Source: Streptomyces sp. NBC_00569 (GTDB taxonomy: Bacteria > Actinomycetota > Actinomycetes > Streptomycetales > Streptomycetaceae). Taken from it: 64,000 nt of DNA. The stretch lies in NCBI RefSeq assembly GCF_036345255.1, contig NZ_CP107783.1, positions 248,001 to 312,000 of the forward strand. Reading direction: 5' to 3'. Below the pieces are notes generated by a model. That model had not been told where the DNA came from. It did not search any database and saw only the letters and a list, made by a program, of their open reading frames with translations. A program made the position numbers and the translations under genes. Of this stretch, positions 55,767-64,000 are shown one piece after another (within the stretch, counting starts at the first letter, position 1; the number at the start of each line of letters is the position of its first letter).

Positions 55767-57599
55767 TCACCCGAGAACGCGGTCGAGGTTGAAGGCCGCG
55801 CTGATCAGCGAGAGATGAGTGAACGCCTGTGGGAAGTTGCCGAGTTGTTCTCCGGTCCGGCCGATCTCCTCGGCGTAGAGACCGAGGTGGTTGGCGTAGG
55901 TGAGCATCTTCTCGAAGGCCAACCGGGCTTCCTCCACGCGTCCGGCGCGGGCGAGCGCCTCGACGTACCAGAAGGAGCAGATCGAGAACGTGCCCTCGGA
56001 ACCTCGCAGACCGTCCGGGCTGGCTTCAGGGTCGTAGCGAAAGACCAGCGAGTCGGAGACCAGGTCCGTCGTGAGCGCATCCAGGGTCGCGAGCCACTTG
56101 GGATCGGTGGGCGCGATGAATTTGGCCATCGGCATCATCAGCAGGGAAGCATCGAGCACGTCGTCGCCCAGCCCCTGGACGAACGCCCCGCGATTCACCG
56201 ACCAGCCCTCTCGCATGATCTGCCGATAGATGGTGTCCCGGCTCTTCTGCCAGCGGGGAAGATCGGCCGGCAGCCCTCGCCGATTGGCCATCCGGATGGC
56301 TCGCTCGATCGCCACCCAGCACATCAGCCGCGAGTAGACGAAGTTCCTTCGGCCGTCTCGGATCTCCCAGATGCCCTCGTCGGGCTGATCCCAGTTGTCG
56401 CAGAGCCAGTCCACCAGAACGCCGACTTCGTCCCAGTGAGCGCTGCTGATGGGCCGCCCCCATTTGTCGTACAGGTAAATGGAATCGATCAGCGCCCCGT
56501 AGATGTCCAGTTGGAGCTGCTTGGTGGCGGCGTTGCCCACCCGCACGGGAGCGGATCCCAGGTGCCCCTCGAGGTGGAGCAGCTCGGACTCGGGCAGGTC
56601 ACTGCGCCCGTCGATGCCGTACATGATCTGCAGCGGACCGGTGGGGCCGGTGCCCCGCATGATGCCCCGTTCGGACAGGAAGCCCATGAAGGCCTCGGCC
56701 TCCGTGGTGAATCCGAGGCGGAGCATGGCATAGACGCAGAAGGCGGCGTCCCGGATCCACACGTACCGGTAATCCCAGTTGCGCTCGCCACCGGCCTGTT
56801 CGGGCAGGCTGGTCGTCGGTGCGGCCACGATCGCACCGGTCGGCACGTAGGTGAGCAGCTTCAGCAGGAGCGCGGAGCGGTGCACCATCTCCCGCCACCG
56901 GCCGCGGTAGCGCGAGCGGCCCAGCCATTGACGCCAGAACCGGACCGTCGCCTCGAACTGCTCCTCCGCCTCGGCATGCGGACATCCCCGCGGGCGGACC
57001 TCATCGCCGATCTGGTCGAGGGCGAACACCACGGACTCGCCTTCGAGAAGCTTGAAGTGCGACCACACGTCCGTGCCGTCGCACTCGAGTGGCGCGGTGG
57101 AGGTCAGTGCCAGTGAGATCGACCGGCACTCGAAGATGGCCTCGTGGCCTTGCGTACGCACGGTGTGCGCTTCTGCCCCGTAGCCGAAGCGAGGAGCTAC
57201 CCGCGCTCGGAACGGAAGGCTTCCCCGGACACCTATCACCCGCCGGATCAGCCGGTGCCGGGACGCCTCGCGCGACTCGTCGACGACCGGCATGAAGTCC
57301 TGGATCTCCGCCACCCCGTCGGCGGCGTAGAACCGTGTGATCAGCACGTTGGTGTCGGGGAAGTAGAACTGCCTCGTGCGCGTCGGCAGGTCCACGGCCA
57401 GCTCGAACGATCCGCCCTTGTCAGCGTCGAGAATGGAGGCGAACACACTCGGTGCGTCGAAGCGCGGGCAGCAGTACCAGTCGATGGTGCCGTTGGTCCC
57501 GACGAGCGCCGCGGTACGAAGGTCACCGATCAGACCGTGCTCGGAAATCGGCAGATAGCGCGACCCGTCCACTCGCCCGGATCCGTTCTCGAACTCCAT
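55767..57599 (-). CDS. Glycoside hydrolase family 15 (trehalase/glucoamylase-like)
   Basis: A 610-residue alpha/alpha-barrel enzyme. The N-terminal domain starts YLPISEHGLIGDLRTAALVG and DWYCCPRFDAPSVFA. DEGIWEIRDGRRNFVYSR carries the general acid Glu, and SEGTFSICSFWYVEALARAG the second Glu. In actinobacteria such proteins are often trehalases or glucoamylases, hydrolysing alpha-1,1 or alpha-1,4 glucosidic bonds; the two cannot be told apart by eye. ATG 57599 is preceded by GGGAGGC. No transporter or regulator is attached. The product appears cytoplasmic, with no signal peptide. Confidence 0.9.
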   Translation of the reverse strand: MEFENGSGRVDGSRYLPISEHGLIGDLRTAALVGTNGTIDWYCCPRFDAPSVFASILDADKGGSFELAVDLPTRTRQFYFPDTNVLITRFYAADGVAEIQDFMPVVDESREASRHRLIRRVIGVRGSLPFRARVAPRFGYGAEAHTVRTQGHEAIFECRSISLALTSTAPLECDGTDVWSHFKLLEGESVVFALDQIGDEVRPRGCPHAEAEEQFEATVRFWRQWLGRSRYRGRWREMVHRSALLLKLLTYVPTGAIVAAPTTSLPEQAGGERNWDYRYVWIRDAAFCVYAMLRLGFTTEAEAFMGFLSERGIMRGTGPTGPLQIMYGIDGRSDLPESELLHLEGHLGSAPVRVGNAATKQLQLDIYGALIDSIYLYDKWGRPISSAHWDEVGVLVDWLCDNWDQPDEGIWEIRDGRRNFVYSRLMCWVAIERAIRMANRRGLPADLPRWQKSRDTIYRQIMREGWSVNRGAFVQGLGDDVLDASLLMMPMAKFIAPTDPKWLATLDALTTDLVSDSLVFRYDPEASPDGLRGSEGTFSICSFWYVEALARAGRVEEARLAFEKMLTYANHLGLYAEEIGRTGEQLGNFPQAFTHLSLISAAFNLDRVLG

Positions 57600-57919
57600 G
57601 CCAGCCTCCCTACCGTTTCGCTGTTGGCAGGTGCGGAGGTCAAGACCTTCTGTTTCATCTTAGATCGCCCTCGGATTCCGGCACGGCGGAGCCGGGACGG
57701 GCTGAACGATCAACCATTCTCGACCAGTCTTCTGCTCCGTGCGATCAGCCCGCTCACGCCCGCCCAGAGGCAACGCCTGAACCCCGTTGAACCCCTTCAC
57801 GTGTGGATCCCGTCTCGTAGGGCACTCGGTGTCACACCAGTCAAAGACGGCGCATCCACCGCGTGCGATCCATGTGCTAGCCAGCCACGGTCGCGCGTCC
57901 CACGGATCGGAGACAGCCG
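57600..57919. other. Intergenic region between divergent genes
   Basis: About 320 bases with the upstream regions of the GH15 gene and the methyltransferase gene. No gene seen. Confidence 0.4.
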
Positions 57920-58612
57920 ATGGCTCCACAGGCACCGGCACTGGCCCAGGCGCCCACACCCACGCCCCGCCTGCTCCGCCCGCCCGGTGTGTACGCACCG
58001 CAGTGCGACACCCGGATACTCACCGGCGCGCTGTACCGGGAGCCCATCGGTCCCGGCACCGACGTGCTGGACATGGGGAGCGGGACCGGGGCCCTGGCCC
58101 TGCACGCCGCAAGGCGGGGCGCCCGTGTGACCGCCGTCGACATCTCCTGGGCCGCTGTGTGGACCACCCGTTTCAACGCGCTGCTGTCCCGGCAGCGTGT
58201 CACCGTACGACACGGGGACCTGACCACCGCGGTGCGCGGACACACCTACGACCTCGTCATCAGCAATCCGCCCTACGTCCCGTCTCCGTCGGACGGCCCG
58301 CCACGTCGTGGCAGGGCCCGTGCATGGGACGCGGGGGCCGACGGGCGGGCCTTGCTGGACCTCATCTGCGACACCGCCCCTGGCTCCCTGAGAGCCGACG
58401 GTGTTCTGCTGCTCGTGCAGTCGGCTCTGTCCGGAACCGACGTCACCCTGGATCGGCTCACCGGAGCGGGGCTGTACGCCGAGGTCGTCGACAGGGCCCG
58501 CATCCCGTTCGGACCGGTGCTCCGTTCGCGTACGCCCTGGCTGCGCGGGCGCGGACTCGTGGGCGAGGAGCACAGGGAAGAGCTGGTGGTCATCCGTGCC
58601 ACACGCATCTGA
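57920..58612 (+). CDS. HemK2/MTQ2-type methyltransferase
   Basis: A 230-residue SAM-dependent methyltransferase. The SAM motif is VLDMGSGTGALALHAARRG and the catalytic NPPY motif is in LVISNPPYVPSPSD (residues about 113-126). It is shorter than PrmC and lacks its N-terminal helical domain, as do the HemK2-type release-factor or other N-methyltransferases in Streptomyces. Start ATG 57920. The 3' end overlaps the next gene by 17 bases, so both are probably translated together. Confidence 0.85.
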   Translation: MAPQAPALAQAPTPTPRLLRPPGVYAPQCDTRILTGALYREPIGPGTDVLDMGSGTGALALHAARRGARVTAVDISWAAVWTTRFNALLSRQRVTVRHGDLTTAVRGHTYDLVISNPPYVPSPSDGPPRRGRARAWDAGADGRALLDLICDTAPGSLRADGVLLLVQSALSGTDVTLDRLTGAGLYAEVVDRARIPFGPVLRSRTPWLRGRGLVGEEHREELVVIRATRI

Positions 58613-59945
58613 GCGACCGCGCCGTGTCACCGTCGACCCGGGCGGCCCACTGCTCGTGGAGGGCCCCGTCGAGGTCGTAGCCGCCGATGGGACGGTGTCC
58701 GTCTCGCACCGGTTCACCGTCGCGATATGCACCTGCCGGCGCAGCCGCACCTTCCCGTGGTGTGACACCAGCCATCGCAGTCGCACCAAGTCACGGACTA
58801 CGGCGGACGCGGGGGCCAAGGGCCCGCTCCCCAAAGGGGCTTCTGCCACCACGGAGCCGCGGCCGATTCATGTGGCCGGGAGCGATCCGATCATGAATCC
58901 TGACAGCCGGGAGCCCCGCCGCCGGCCGACGCTCCCCCAGCCGCGCGGCGACATCTCGCGCCACGTCATCGACGCACTTCGAGGTGCGAGCACCACACCT
59001 GGCGTCGGGTCGCTGCCGCGGAGCACCGAGCCGTACGGGGACGACCTCCAACTCGCCCTGTACGTGCTCTACGAAATGCACTACCAAGGGTTCGCCGGTG
59101 TCGGGGACGCACTCGAATGGGACGCGGGTCTCCTGGCCCTGCGCGGTCTGCTCGAAGAACGTTTCCACAGTGCGCTGCGAGCCGACCTTCCGTCGCAGTC
59201 CGACGCGGAGGCCGCACTCGCACCTCTCCTTCTGGAGCCTGCCGGCCACGACGAATCGAGCGTGACCCACTTTCTGCAGAGGGACGGCACGGCGGAACAG
59301 CTCAGGGAGTACGCCGCGCTGCGGTCCCTCTACCACCTCAAAGAAGCCGATCCGCACGCGTGGGTCATCCCGCGCCTGCGCGGACGCGCCAAGGCCGGCA
59401 TGGTGGCCATCGAGTTCGACGAGTTCGGCGCCGGGCGTCCCGAGAACATCCACGCCCAGCTCTTCGCCGACCTCATGACCGATCTCGGCCTGAACACCGA
59501 CTACGGCCACTACGCCGACGCCGCTCCCGCGCAGGCGCTGGCCACCGTCAACGTCATGTCCCTGTTCGGTCTGCACCGCGCTCTGCGCGGAGCCCTCGTG
59601 GGCCACTTCGCCACCGTCGAAGTGACCTCCTCACCCGGCTCGCGACGACTTGCCGCAGCCCTGCGGCGCACCGGCGCCGGAGCGGCCGCGACACACTTCT
59701 ACGACGAGCACGTGGAGGCCGACGCCGTCCACGAACAGATCGTGCGCCGCGAGGTCGTCGGCGGACTGCTGTCCGACGAACCGGCACTCGCCCCCGATGT
59801 CGCCCACGGTGTCGAGGCCACCGTCTTCCTCGAAGAACGCCTCGCCAGCCACCTCCTGGGAGCCTGGCGGAACAGCCGCAGCGCGCTGCGCACACCGCTT
59901 GATCCGGCTTCTGCGAGGCTGAAGCCACCTGACACGAGGGCATGA
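58596..59945 (+). CDS. Fusion of CDGSH iron-sulfur domain and heme-oxygenase-like iron enzyme
   Basis: One uninterrupted frame of about 449 residues from GTG 58596. Residues 1-65 are a CDGSH domain: ICTCRRSRTFPWCDTSHR has the three Cys and one His of the 2Fe-2S cluster (the family's CDGS/T-H pattern, with T for G). A disordered linker of about 50 residues follows. From residue 115 the rest matches the 'iron-containing redox enzyme' family of heme-oxygenase-like fold: YVLYEMHYQGFAGVGDALEWD, HEQIVRREVVGG, AHGVEATVFLEERLASHLL. In related genomes these are normally two neighbouring genes; here no stop separates them. A second possible start for the second part is ATG 58893. Confidence 0.75.
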   Translation: MPHASERPRRVTVDPGGPLLVEGPVEVVAADGTVSVSHRFTVAICTCRRSRTFPWCDTSHRSRTKSRTTADAGAKGPLPKGASATTEPRPIHVAGSDPIMNPDSREPRRRPTLPQPRGDISRHVIDALRGASTTPGVGSLPRSTEPYGDDLQLALYVLYEMHYQGFAGVGDALEWDAGLLALRGLLEERFHSALRADLPSQSDAEAALAPLLLEPAGHDESSVTHFLQRDGTAEQLREYAALRSLYHLKEADPHAWVIPRLRGRAKAGMVAIEFDEFGAGRPENIHAQLFADLMTDLGLNTDYGHYADAAPAQALATVNVMSLFGLHRALRGALVGHFATVEVTSSPGSRRLAAALRRTGAGAAATHFYDEHVEADAVHEQIVRREVVGGLLSDEPALAPDVAHGVEATVFLEERLASHLLGAWRNSRSALRTPLDPASARLKPPDTRA

Positions 59946-60371
59946 GTTCCCTCCAGCGCCGCCGAGTGCCCGACGGCGAGGGAGGGAGCTCATGGCTCGT
60001 ACGGTCGGGTGCACGGTTGCAGTTGTTTCCAGCAGGTCAGCGCGTGCGTCAGAACTGTGTGGGCTTCATCTGGGAGAGGACGCTCGTGTCCAGTAGGCCG
60101 AGCAGGTCCGCAGGACCCTCGTACACGGCCTCGGCCCCCGCCTCTTCGAGGTCCGTACGCGGGATGCCCCCGCACAGTACGCCGACGGCGCGCACACCTG
60201 CCCTGGCGGCCGTCTTCATCGGGTTCCTCCGTGGATACCCCTGCCTTCAGGCAGGGGAGGAAACGGACTCCTGCGGAGCAGGGCAAGGTGGGGTCATTCG
60301 CCCCCAGGGCGAAAGGCCGTGCTCTGGCCCGCAGGTTTGGTCTCACACATCGGTCGCACTAGTTTGTGAGC

Positions 60372-61514
60372 GTGGCCACGACTTGTGTGAAGCGGGCGTT
60401 CAAGTACCGCTTCTATCCGACCGATGCGCAGGCTGCCGCGCCCACGCTTCGGTGCGGGCGCGGCAGGAGCGGGTCAACTACAACGCCACCTCGGCCATGC
60501 TGACCGCATTGGAAGAAGACCGGGGAACTGGCGTTCCTCAACGACGTGTCGTCGGTGCCGCTCCAGCAGTGTCTGCGCCACTTGCAGGCGGCGTTCACCA
60601 ACTTCTTCGCCAAGCGGGCCAAGTACCCGCGCTTCAAGTCGAAGAAGAAGTCGCGGAAATCTGCCGAGTACTCCACCAGCGGTTTCCGGTTCCGTGCCGG
60701 GGAGCTGACTCTGGCGAAGATGGCCCGGCCGCTGGACATCGTGTGGTCGCGCCCGCTGCCCGAGGGCGTGTCCCCGTCCACGGTGACCGTGTCGCAGGAT
60801 GCGGCGGGGCGCTGGTTCGTCTCCCTGCTGTGCGAGGACCCGGCCATCGCGCCACTTGCCGCTGCTGATGCGGCAGTGGGAATCGACGTCGGTCTGGAGC
60901 ATCTGCTGACTCTGTCCACCGGGGAGAAGATCGCCAACCCTCGGCACGAACGCCAGGACCGTGCCGCCCTCGCCCAGGCTCAGCGCCGCATGGCGAAGAA
61001 AGCGCCCGGCAGTGCGAACCGGGCCAGGGCCCGGCGCAAGGTCGCCAAGATCCACGCCCGCATCGCCGACCGTCGCCGCGACCACCTGCACCAACTGACC
61101 ACTCGACTCGTTCGTGAAAACCAAACGATCGTGATCGAGGACCTGACCGTGCGCAACATGGTCAAGAACCGGAGACTTGCCCGCGCCATCTCGGATGCGG
61201 CGTGGTCGGACTTGCGGAGCATGCTGGAGTACAAGGCCGCCTGGTACGGGCGGGAAGTGATCGCGGTCGACCGCTTCTTCCCCTCGTCCAAGCTGTGCTC
61301 CCACTGCGGCACCGTGCAGGGCACGATGCCGCTCAACGTCCGCATCTGGACGTGTGAGTGCGGCACGACCCATGACCGGGACGTGAACGCGGCACGCAAC
61401 CTTCTGGCCGCCGGGCTGGCGGTGACAGTCTGTGGAGCTGGTGTAAGACCTCAACGGAGTTCTCCGGGCGGGCAGTCGGCGACGAAGCAGAAAACCCCAC
61501 GGCGCGAGCCGTAG
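60372..61514 (+). pseudogene. tnpB: TnpB-like RNA-guided nuclease, N-terminally decayed
   Basis: Transposon-encoded ancestor-type of Cas12. From GTG 60372 the sequence reads VKRAFKYRFYPTDAQAA, then loses frame, with about 25 residues missing and two frame changes (ERVNYNATSAMLTA in a second frame, LAFLNDVSSVPLQQCL in a third). The catalytic part is intact: GIDVGLEHLLTLSTG (Asp), IVIEDLTVRN (Glu), HDRDVNAARN (Asp). A zinc-finger pattern follows (CSHCG, CECG). The RuvC-like core survives, but without the N-terminal domain a working protein is unlikely. Confidence 0.8.
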
Positions 61515-61548
61515 GAATCCCCCTCCTTCAGGAGGGGGAGCATGTCAA
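61440..61548 (+). ncRNA. Likely omega RNA region at the 3' end of tnpB
   Basis: In known TnpB systems the guide RNA is transcribed from the 3' part of tnpB and the right end, with the guide taken from the flanking DNA after the right end. Here this would give a guide starting at 61549 (GTCCCAGACC...). The hairpin at 61519-61538 fits the expected scaffold. Inference from family knowledge only. Confidence 0.35.
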
Positions 61549-62062
61549 GTCCCAGACCGTGTCTCCGACTCCGACGAACACCGCGTCGGAAGCGTCCGTC
61601 TCCGCCAGCTCAAGCGCGCGGTGGACCGGATCGGGGGCCGGCTTGCCCTCAGCCACGCCGTCGGCGCTCGCCACCCCCCACGATCACGTCGTCCGCGTTG
61701 ATGGCACAGCGCAGCGCCTTCAGTTCCGGTCCCCCGGCCGAGGTCGCAAGAACGATGCGCCAGCCGCGGCCGGCCAGCTCCCGCAGCAGATCCTGGGCGC
61801 CTTCCAGCGGCGGCAGTCGATCGAAGTAGGTTCCGTACAACGTGGTGTGCGCTGAGCTGAGCCGGGCGTCCTGGTCCTGGTCACGGTCCTCGCCGAGGAG
61901 GTGCGCGAGCACGTCGTCGGAGCCGAGGCCGATCGCCCGGTGGATGTCATGCATCGTCACGTCGTGTCCAACCCGTCGCAGCGCCTCCCACCACGTCACC
62001 ACATGCAGGTGGCTGGTGTCGACGAGCGTGCCGTCGACGTCGAACAGAGCCACGCGCGCCAT

Positions 62063-62414
62063 GCGTTCCACGTCCTTCGATGCGTCTGGTCCGGGTTCGT
62101 CCTCGCCTTCCGATCGGCGGCGGTGGTCGGCCCGTCGCTTCCCGCCGCGGTGCCCCGCCCGAGGCCCGTGACATCTCGCGACTCCCGCCCGGCGCCGCCG
62201 GCCGGATACGCAGAGGTGGCTAGGCGGCCGACGCGACTGGATGGCGCCCGGCGCGGGACACGGGGTGCCCTTGCCGAGCCTGAGTCACTCCGCGTTCCGC
62301 GTGGGTGCTGCGGCTCGGCTCTGCCGCGACGCGAACCTGTCACGGTGTTGCGCGGCGAGGCCCCGCGACGAGACCGTCGAGAGCCGATGCTGGGGACTCC
62401 ATACAGCCGAGTCG
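62063..62414. other. No gene seen
   Basis: About 350 bases between the HAD gene start and the minus-strand small gene. Open frames have no recognisable product. Confidence 0.4.
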
Positions 62415-62741
62415 TCAGCGGCCGAGAGCCTTGCGCAGCTCCTGCTTGTTCATCGACGACCGCCCGTCGATGTTGCGCTTCTTCGCCTCTTCGTACAGCT
62501 GATCCTTCGTCGGCCCCTGCGCGCCGCTGTGCGAGCGTTCCCCGCCGCGCTGCGAGGCCGACTTCGGGTCCTGGGTGGAGGTCTTGCTCGCCGTCTTCGA
62601 TTCGCCCGACCGCGCGCGCTCCTTGTTGACGGTACGCGCGGCGATCTCCTTCGCCCGGCTCTTCGAGGCACCACGCTCTTCGACGCTCTCCTTGATGTGC
62701 TCATACTGCCGTTCCCGCTTGGGACTTGAACCTCTGGGCAT
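62415..62741 (-). CDS. 'Plasmid stabilization' protein (small, Rho N-like helical)
   Basis: A 108-residue, very basic protein from the second of two ATGs (62741). PRGSSPKRERQYEHIKES and AKEIAARTVNKERARSGES form the first part, GGERSHSGAQGPTKDQLYEEAKKRNI and SSMNKQELRKALGR the second; the last portion resembles the Rho termination factor N-terminal helix (SAP/Rho_N-like). Similar proteins in Streptomyces are named plasmid stabilization proteins, without proof. It probably binds nucleic acid. Confidence 0.7.
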   Translation of the reverse strand: MPRGSSPKRERQYEHIKESVEERGASKSRAKEIAARTVNKERARSGESKTASKTSTQDPKSASQRGGERSHSGAQGPTKDQLYEEAKKRNIDGRSSMNKQELRKALGR

Positions 62742-63407
62742 CATCTGCCTCCTTGCCGCTCAAGTGACGTCCGAGCATCGAGTACCCCGGCCCGTCGGCA
62801 TCAAGAACACGGCAACCGAGCTTGCGTCGCAACAGCACACCCGGGGTCTTTGAGGGGCTTCAGCCGGAGCTCTCACACAGAGCCACCGACCTCCCCCGTC
62901 GCCCCCAAGGTGACGATCGAGCGCCAGATCAGCGTCCATGGACGGAAGGAGCGAGCACGACGTGCCCTGCCACGCTTCGTCGCGCCCTGAGCCAGTCGGC
63001 TGGGGAGCCCTCCCCGCAGAAACAGCCGTGACCTGCCCACATGCGGATCCACCCCGCCATGGTCGCCCACGCCGAGACATCGACCAGCGGCGAGCTTGGG
63101 CTCGGCACACCGGAGGCCTTCTGAGGGCCGACGAGTGCATCCACCCGGAGCGTCGACGAGCGCAACCGCGTCGGACGGTGGCCAGAAATCCAGCGCTGGC
63201 GTTCCGCGTGCCAAAGGAGCTCAACACTGCGGTGACGTTGCGCTTTGCATCCCCTTCGAACTTCCCCCACAGCGCCTCGAACCTGCTCTGGGTAATTCCT
63301 TGCCTTGCGTCAAAGAAGGCAAACGCAATCTTCGCCATTCAGCTCTGCGGTGTCTCCTCCGCATAGTCGCTGTCGTCCACCCGCGTTTGAGCCGCTTCAG
63401 GCGGCCA
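62742..63407. other. Stretch with a doubtful minus-strand frame
   Basis: About 665 bases. A minus-strand frame from ATG 63338 begins MAKIAFAFFDARQGITQ and continues KFEGDAKRNVTAVLSS, ordered-looking for 45 residues, then becomes Arg-rich. GGAGGAG lies some 15 bases before this ATG. It may be the 5' part of a lost gene. No family recognised. Confidence 0.3.
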
Positions 63408-63563
63408 TCACCAGTAGTGCCGCCTGCCACCCACAGAGTGACCAACAGCTCCGAGCACCCACAGGATGGCGCCGATCACCAACAGGATGACCCCGATGGT
63501 CCACAGTATGGAAATTCCAGTCACAAGTCCGATGACAAGCAGGATGACACCGAGGATGACCAT
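63408..63563 (-). CDS. DUF6131-like small hydrophobic protein
   Basis: A 51-residue protein from ATG 63563 (GGAGAG seven bases upstream). MVILGVILLVIGLVTGISIL and WTIGVILLVIGAILWVLGAV form two membrane helices; the tail VGGRRHYW is characteristic of this group. Function unknown; usually linked to stress regulons in Streptomyces. Too short for length-based gene finders, but clear. Confidence 0.8.
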   Translation of the reverse strand: MVILGVILLVIGLVTGISILWTIGVILLVIGAILWVLGAVGHSVGGRRHYW

Positions 63564-64000
63564 GACGCTCTCCAATCCGAGACGGACCCTCTCATTATGC
63601 GCCTCTCCCCACGATTCGGGGCTGGATGTCATCCGGGGGAGCCACCACGTCAGCTGTGAAGACATTTCCCTTGCGGAGTTCGAGGCGGCGGATGCGTGTC
63701 GCGGCGACAGCGACGAAGGAAAGAAATGGTTCGTGCTTGCGTTGCGTTTCCCAGCGACGCGCAGTCTGCGGCAGCCGGGCAACAGAGCGTTCCGCCACCG
63801 GAGCTGTCCGGGCTTGCTCTGCGTTGTCGATGCCGCGGCGGGAGACGCGACAGTGATGCAGTGTGAGCGGAGCCATCGGCGTAAGGCGACGTACGACTTC
63901 ACGATCGGCCGCCGGACGCTCGCCTCCACAGCACGACGCAGCCGTCGCGGAGCTCTGTCCGGCCGGGTCGAACATGGCGCCTAACTCTGTTTCCCCAGAA
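63564..64000. other. No firm gene to the window edge
   Basis: About 435 bases with open frames on both strands, none recognisable. The upstream side of the small hydrophobic gene occupies the first 150 bases. Confidence 0.35.

Larger units (their letters stand above)
60220..61548 (+). mobile_element. IS605/IS1341-type element, tnpB only
   Basis: The 1329-base element is bounded by the target TTCAT (60215-60219) on the left and ends TCAA (61545-61548) on the right, in keeping with the IS200/IS605 rule that the left end follows a short tetra- to pentanucleotide and the right end is TCAA-like. Near each end is a hairpin with the same TTCA loop: CCCCTGCC at 60238-60257 and CCCCCTCC at 61519-61538. 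No tnpA is present, so mobility needs a partner transposase. The element splits a HAD gene and can be removed in silico without loss of host bases. Confidence 0.85.
60049..62062 (-). pseudogene. HAD-family phosphatase gene split by a TnpB element
   Basis: The N-terminal part starts at ATG 62062 (VALFDVDGTLVDTSH, the HAD nucleophile motif) and runs to about 61680, where a run of G shifts the frame (VIVGG then VASADGVAEGKPAPDP). It continues to VFVG-VGDTVWD at about 61550. The C-terminal part (MKTAARAGVRAVGVLCGGIPR, AVYEGPADLLGLLD) lies at 60049-60219. Between them sits the element at 60220-61548. Removing the element restores the reading GDTVWDMKTAARAG. A frameshift and an insertion make the gene dead. 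Confidence 0.85.

Noticed and set aside
63291..63320. GGGTAA near 63291 on the plus strand.
   Set aside because: No gene starts downstream on that strand within a reasonable distance.

Overview
The window is high-GC actinobacterial DNA and almost certainly comes from a Streptomyces chromosome, probably an arm or another accessory-rich part. The reasons are the 2-methylisoborneol methyltransferase at the left edge, an SsgA-like sporulation protein, several SigB/SigF-type stress genes, a Streptomyces-type gas vesicle cluster, an NsrR-Hmp unit, and many small 'stress' proteins (CsbD, Asp23, Dps, DUF6131, DUF6458). Decayed genes are frequent (5'-truncated, 3'-truncated, frameshifted or chimeric) and there are several remnants of IS5-type transposases plus one TnpB element, so the region has been rearranged repeatedly.

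Layout. 1-2.6 kb: the 3' part of a geranyl diphosphate C-methyltransferase, a maleylpyruvate isomerase remnant and a 3-hydroxybenzoate 6-hydroxylase-like flavoprotein. 3.3-14.3 kb: a SigB-family sigma factor, Dps, a small protein, an AI-2E-type permease, a DUF6458 protein, an SsgA-like protein, an MFS transporter, a GHKL ATPase-like protein, a chimeric pseudogene pair (glutamate-cysteine ligase remnant joined to a sigma factor remnant) and an HhH-GPD protein. 14.5-18.1 kb: a ku 5' scrap, transketolase, an SDR and an ANTAR protein. 18.4-25.1 kb: an isochorismatase-fold hydrolase, CsbD, a LigD-type 3'-phosphoesterase, an SseB-like protein, an ADF/cofilin-fold protein, a second-type dnaK-grpE pair and a membrane protein. 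25.3-35.7 kb: an IS remnant, two group A flavin monooxygenases, an S8 protease remnant, a DUF1259 protein, small membrane proteins, another IS remnant, a divergent Rrf2/NmrA pair and a GNAT. 36-39.7 kb: a multiply frameshifted gene, a RelB/Fic-Doc-like toxin-antitoxin pair, Asp23 and an IS remnant. 40-45.8 kb: a gas vesicle cluster (gvpOAFGJLSK with gvpYZ divergent). 46-49.4 kb: hemerythrin, a second ANTAR protein, nsrR and hmp. 49.9-59.9 kb: a hypothetical protein, a PCD-like protein, SDR debris, an SpoIIE phosphatase, a cNMP-thioredoxin reductase-like fusion, a GH15 trehalase/glucoamylase, a HemK-type methyltransferase and a CDGSH/heme-oxygenase-like fusion. 60-64 kb: a HAD phosphatase gene split by a TnpB element, a 'plasmid stabilization' protein and a small hydrophobic protein.

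How the parts connect. The theme is stationary-phase, osmotic and redox stress. Four promoters with the pattern GNNT-N15-GGGTAC, and one with GGGTAA, precede the DUF6458 gene, the LigD-type phosphoesterase, the SseB-like gene, dnaK-grpE and the hemerythrin gene. This suggests one SigB-like regulon that could be served by the sigma factor at 3.3 kb. A NsrR-type box sits directly before hmp and a dyad precedes nsrR.

The most unusual item is the protein at 21359-21763. It aligns along its whole length with eukaryotic ADF/cofilin, but it carries two acidic residues where yeast cofilin has the basic residues needed to bind actin. The splitting of the HAD gene by the TnpB element is also clear enough to place both element ends to the base.
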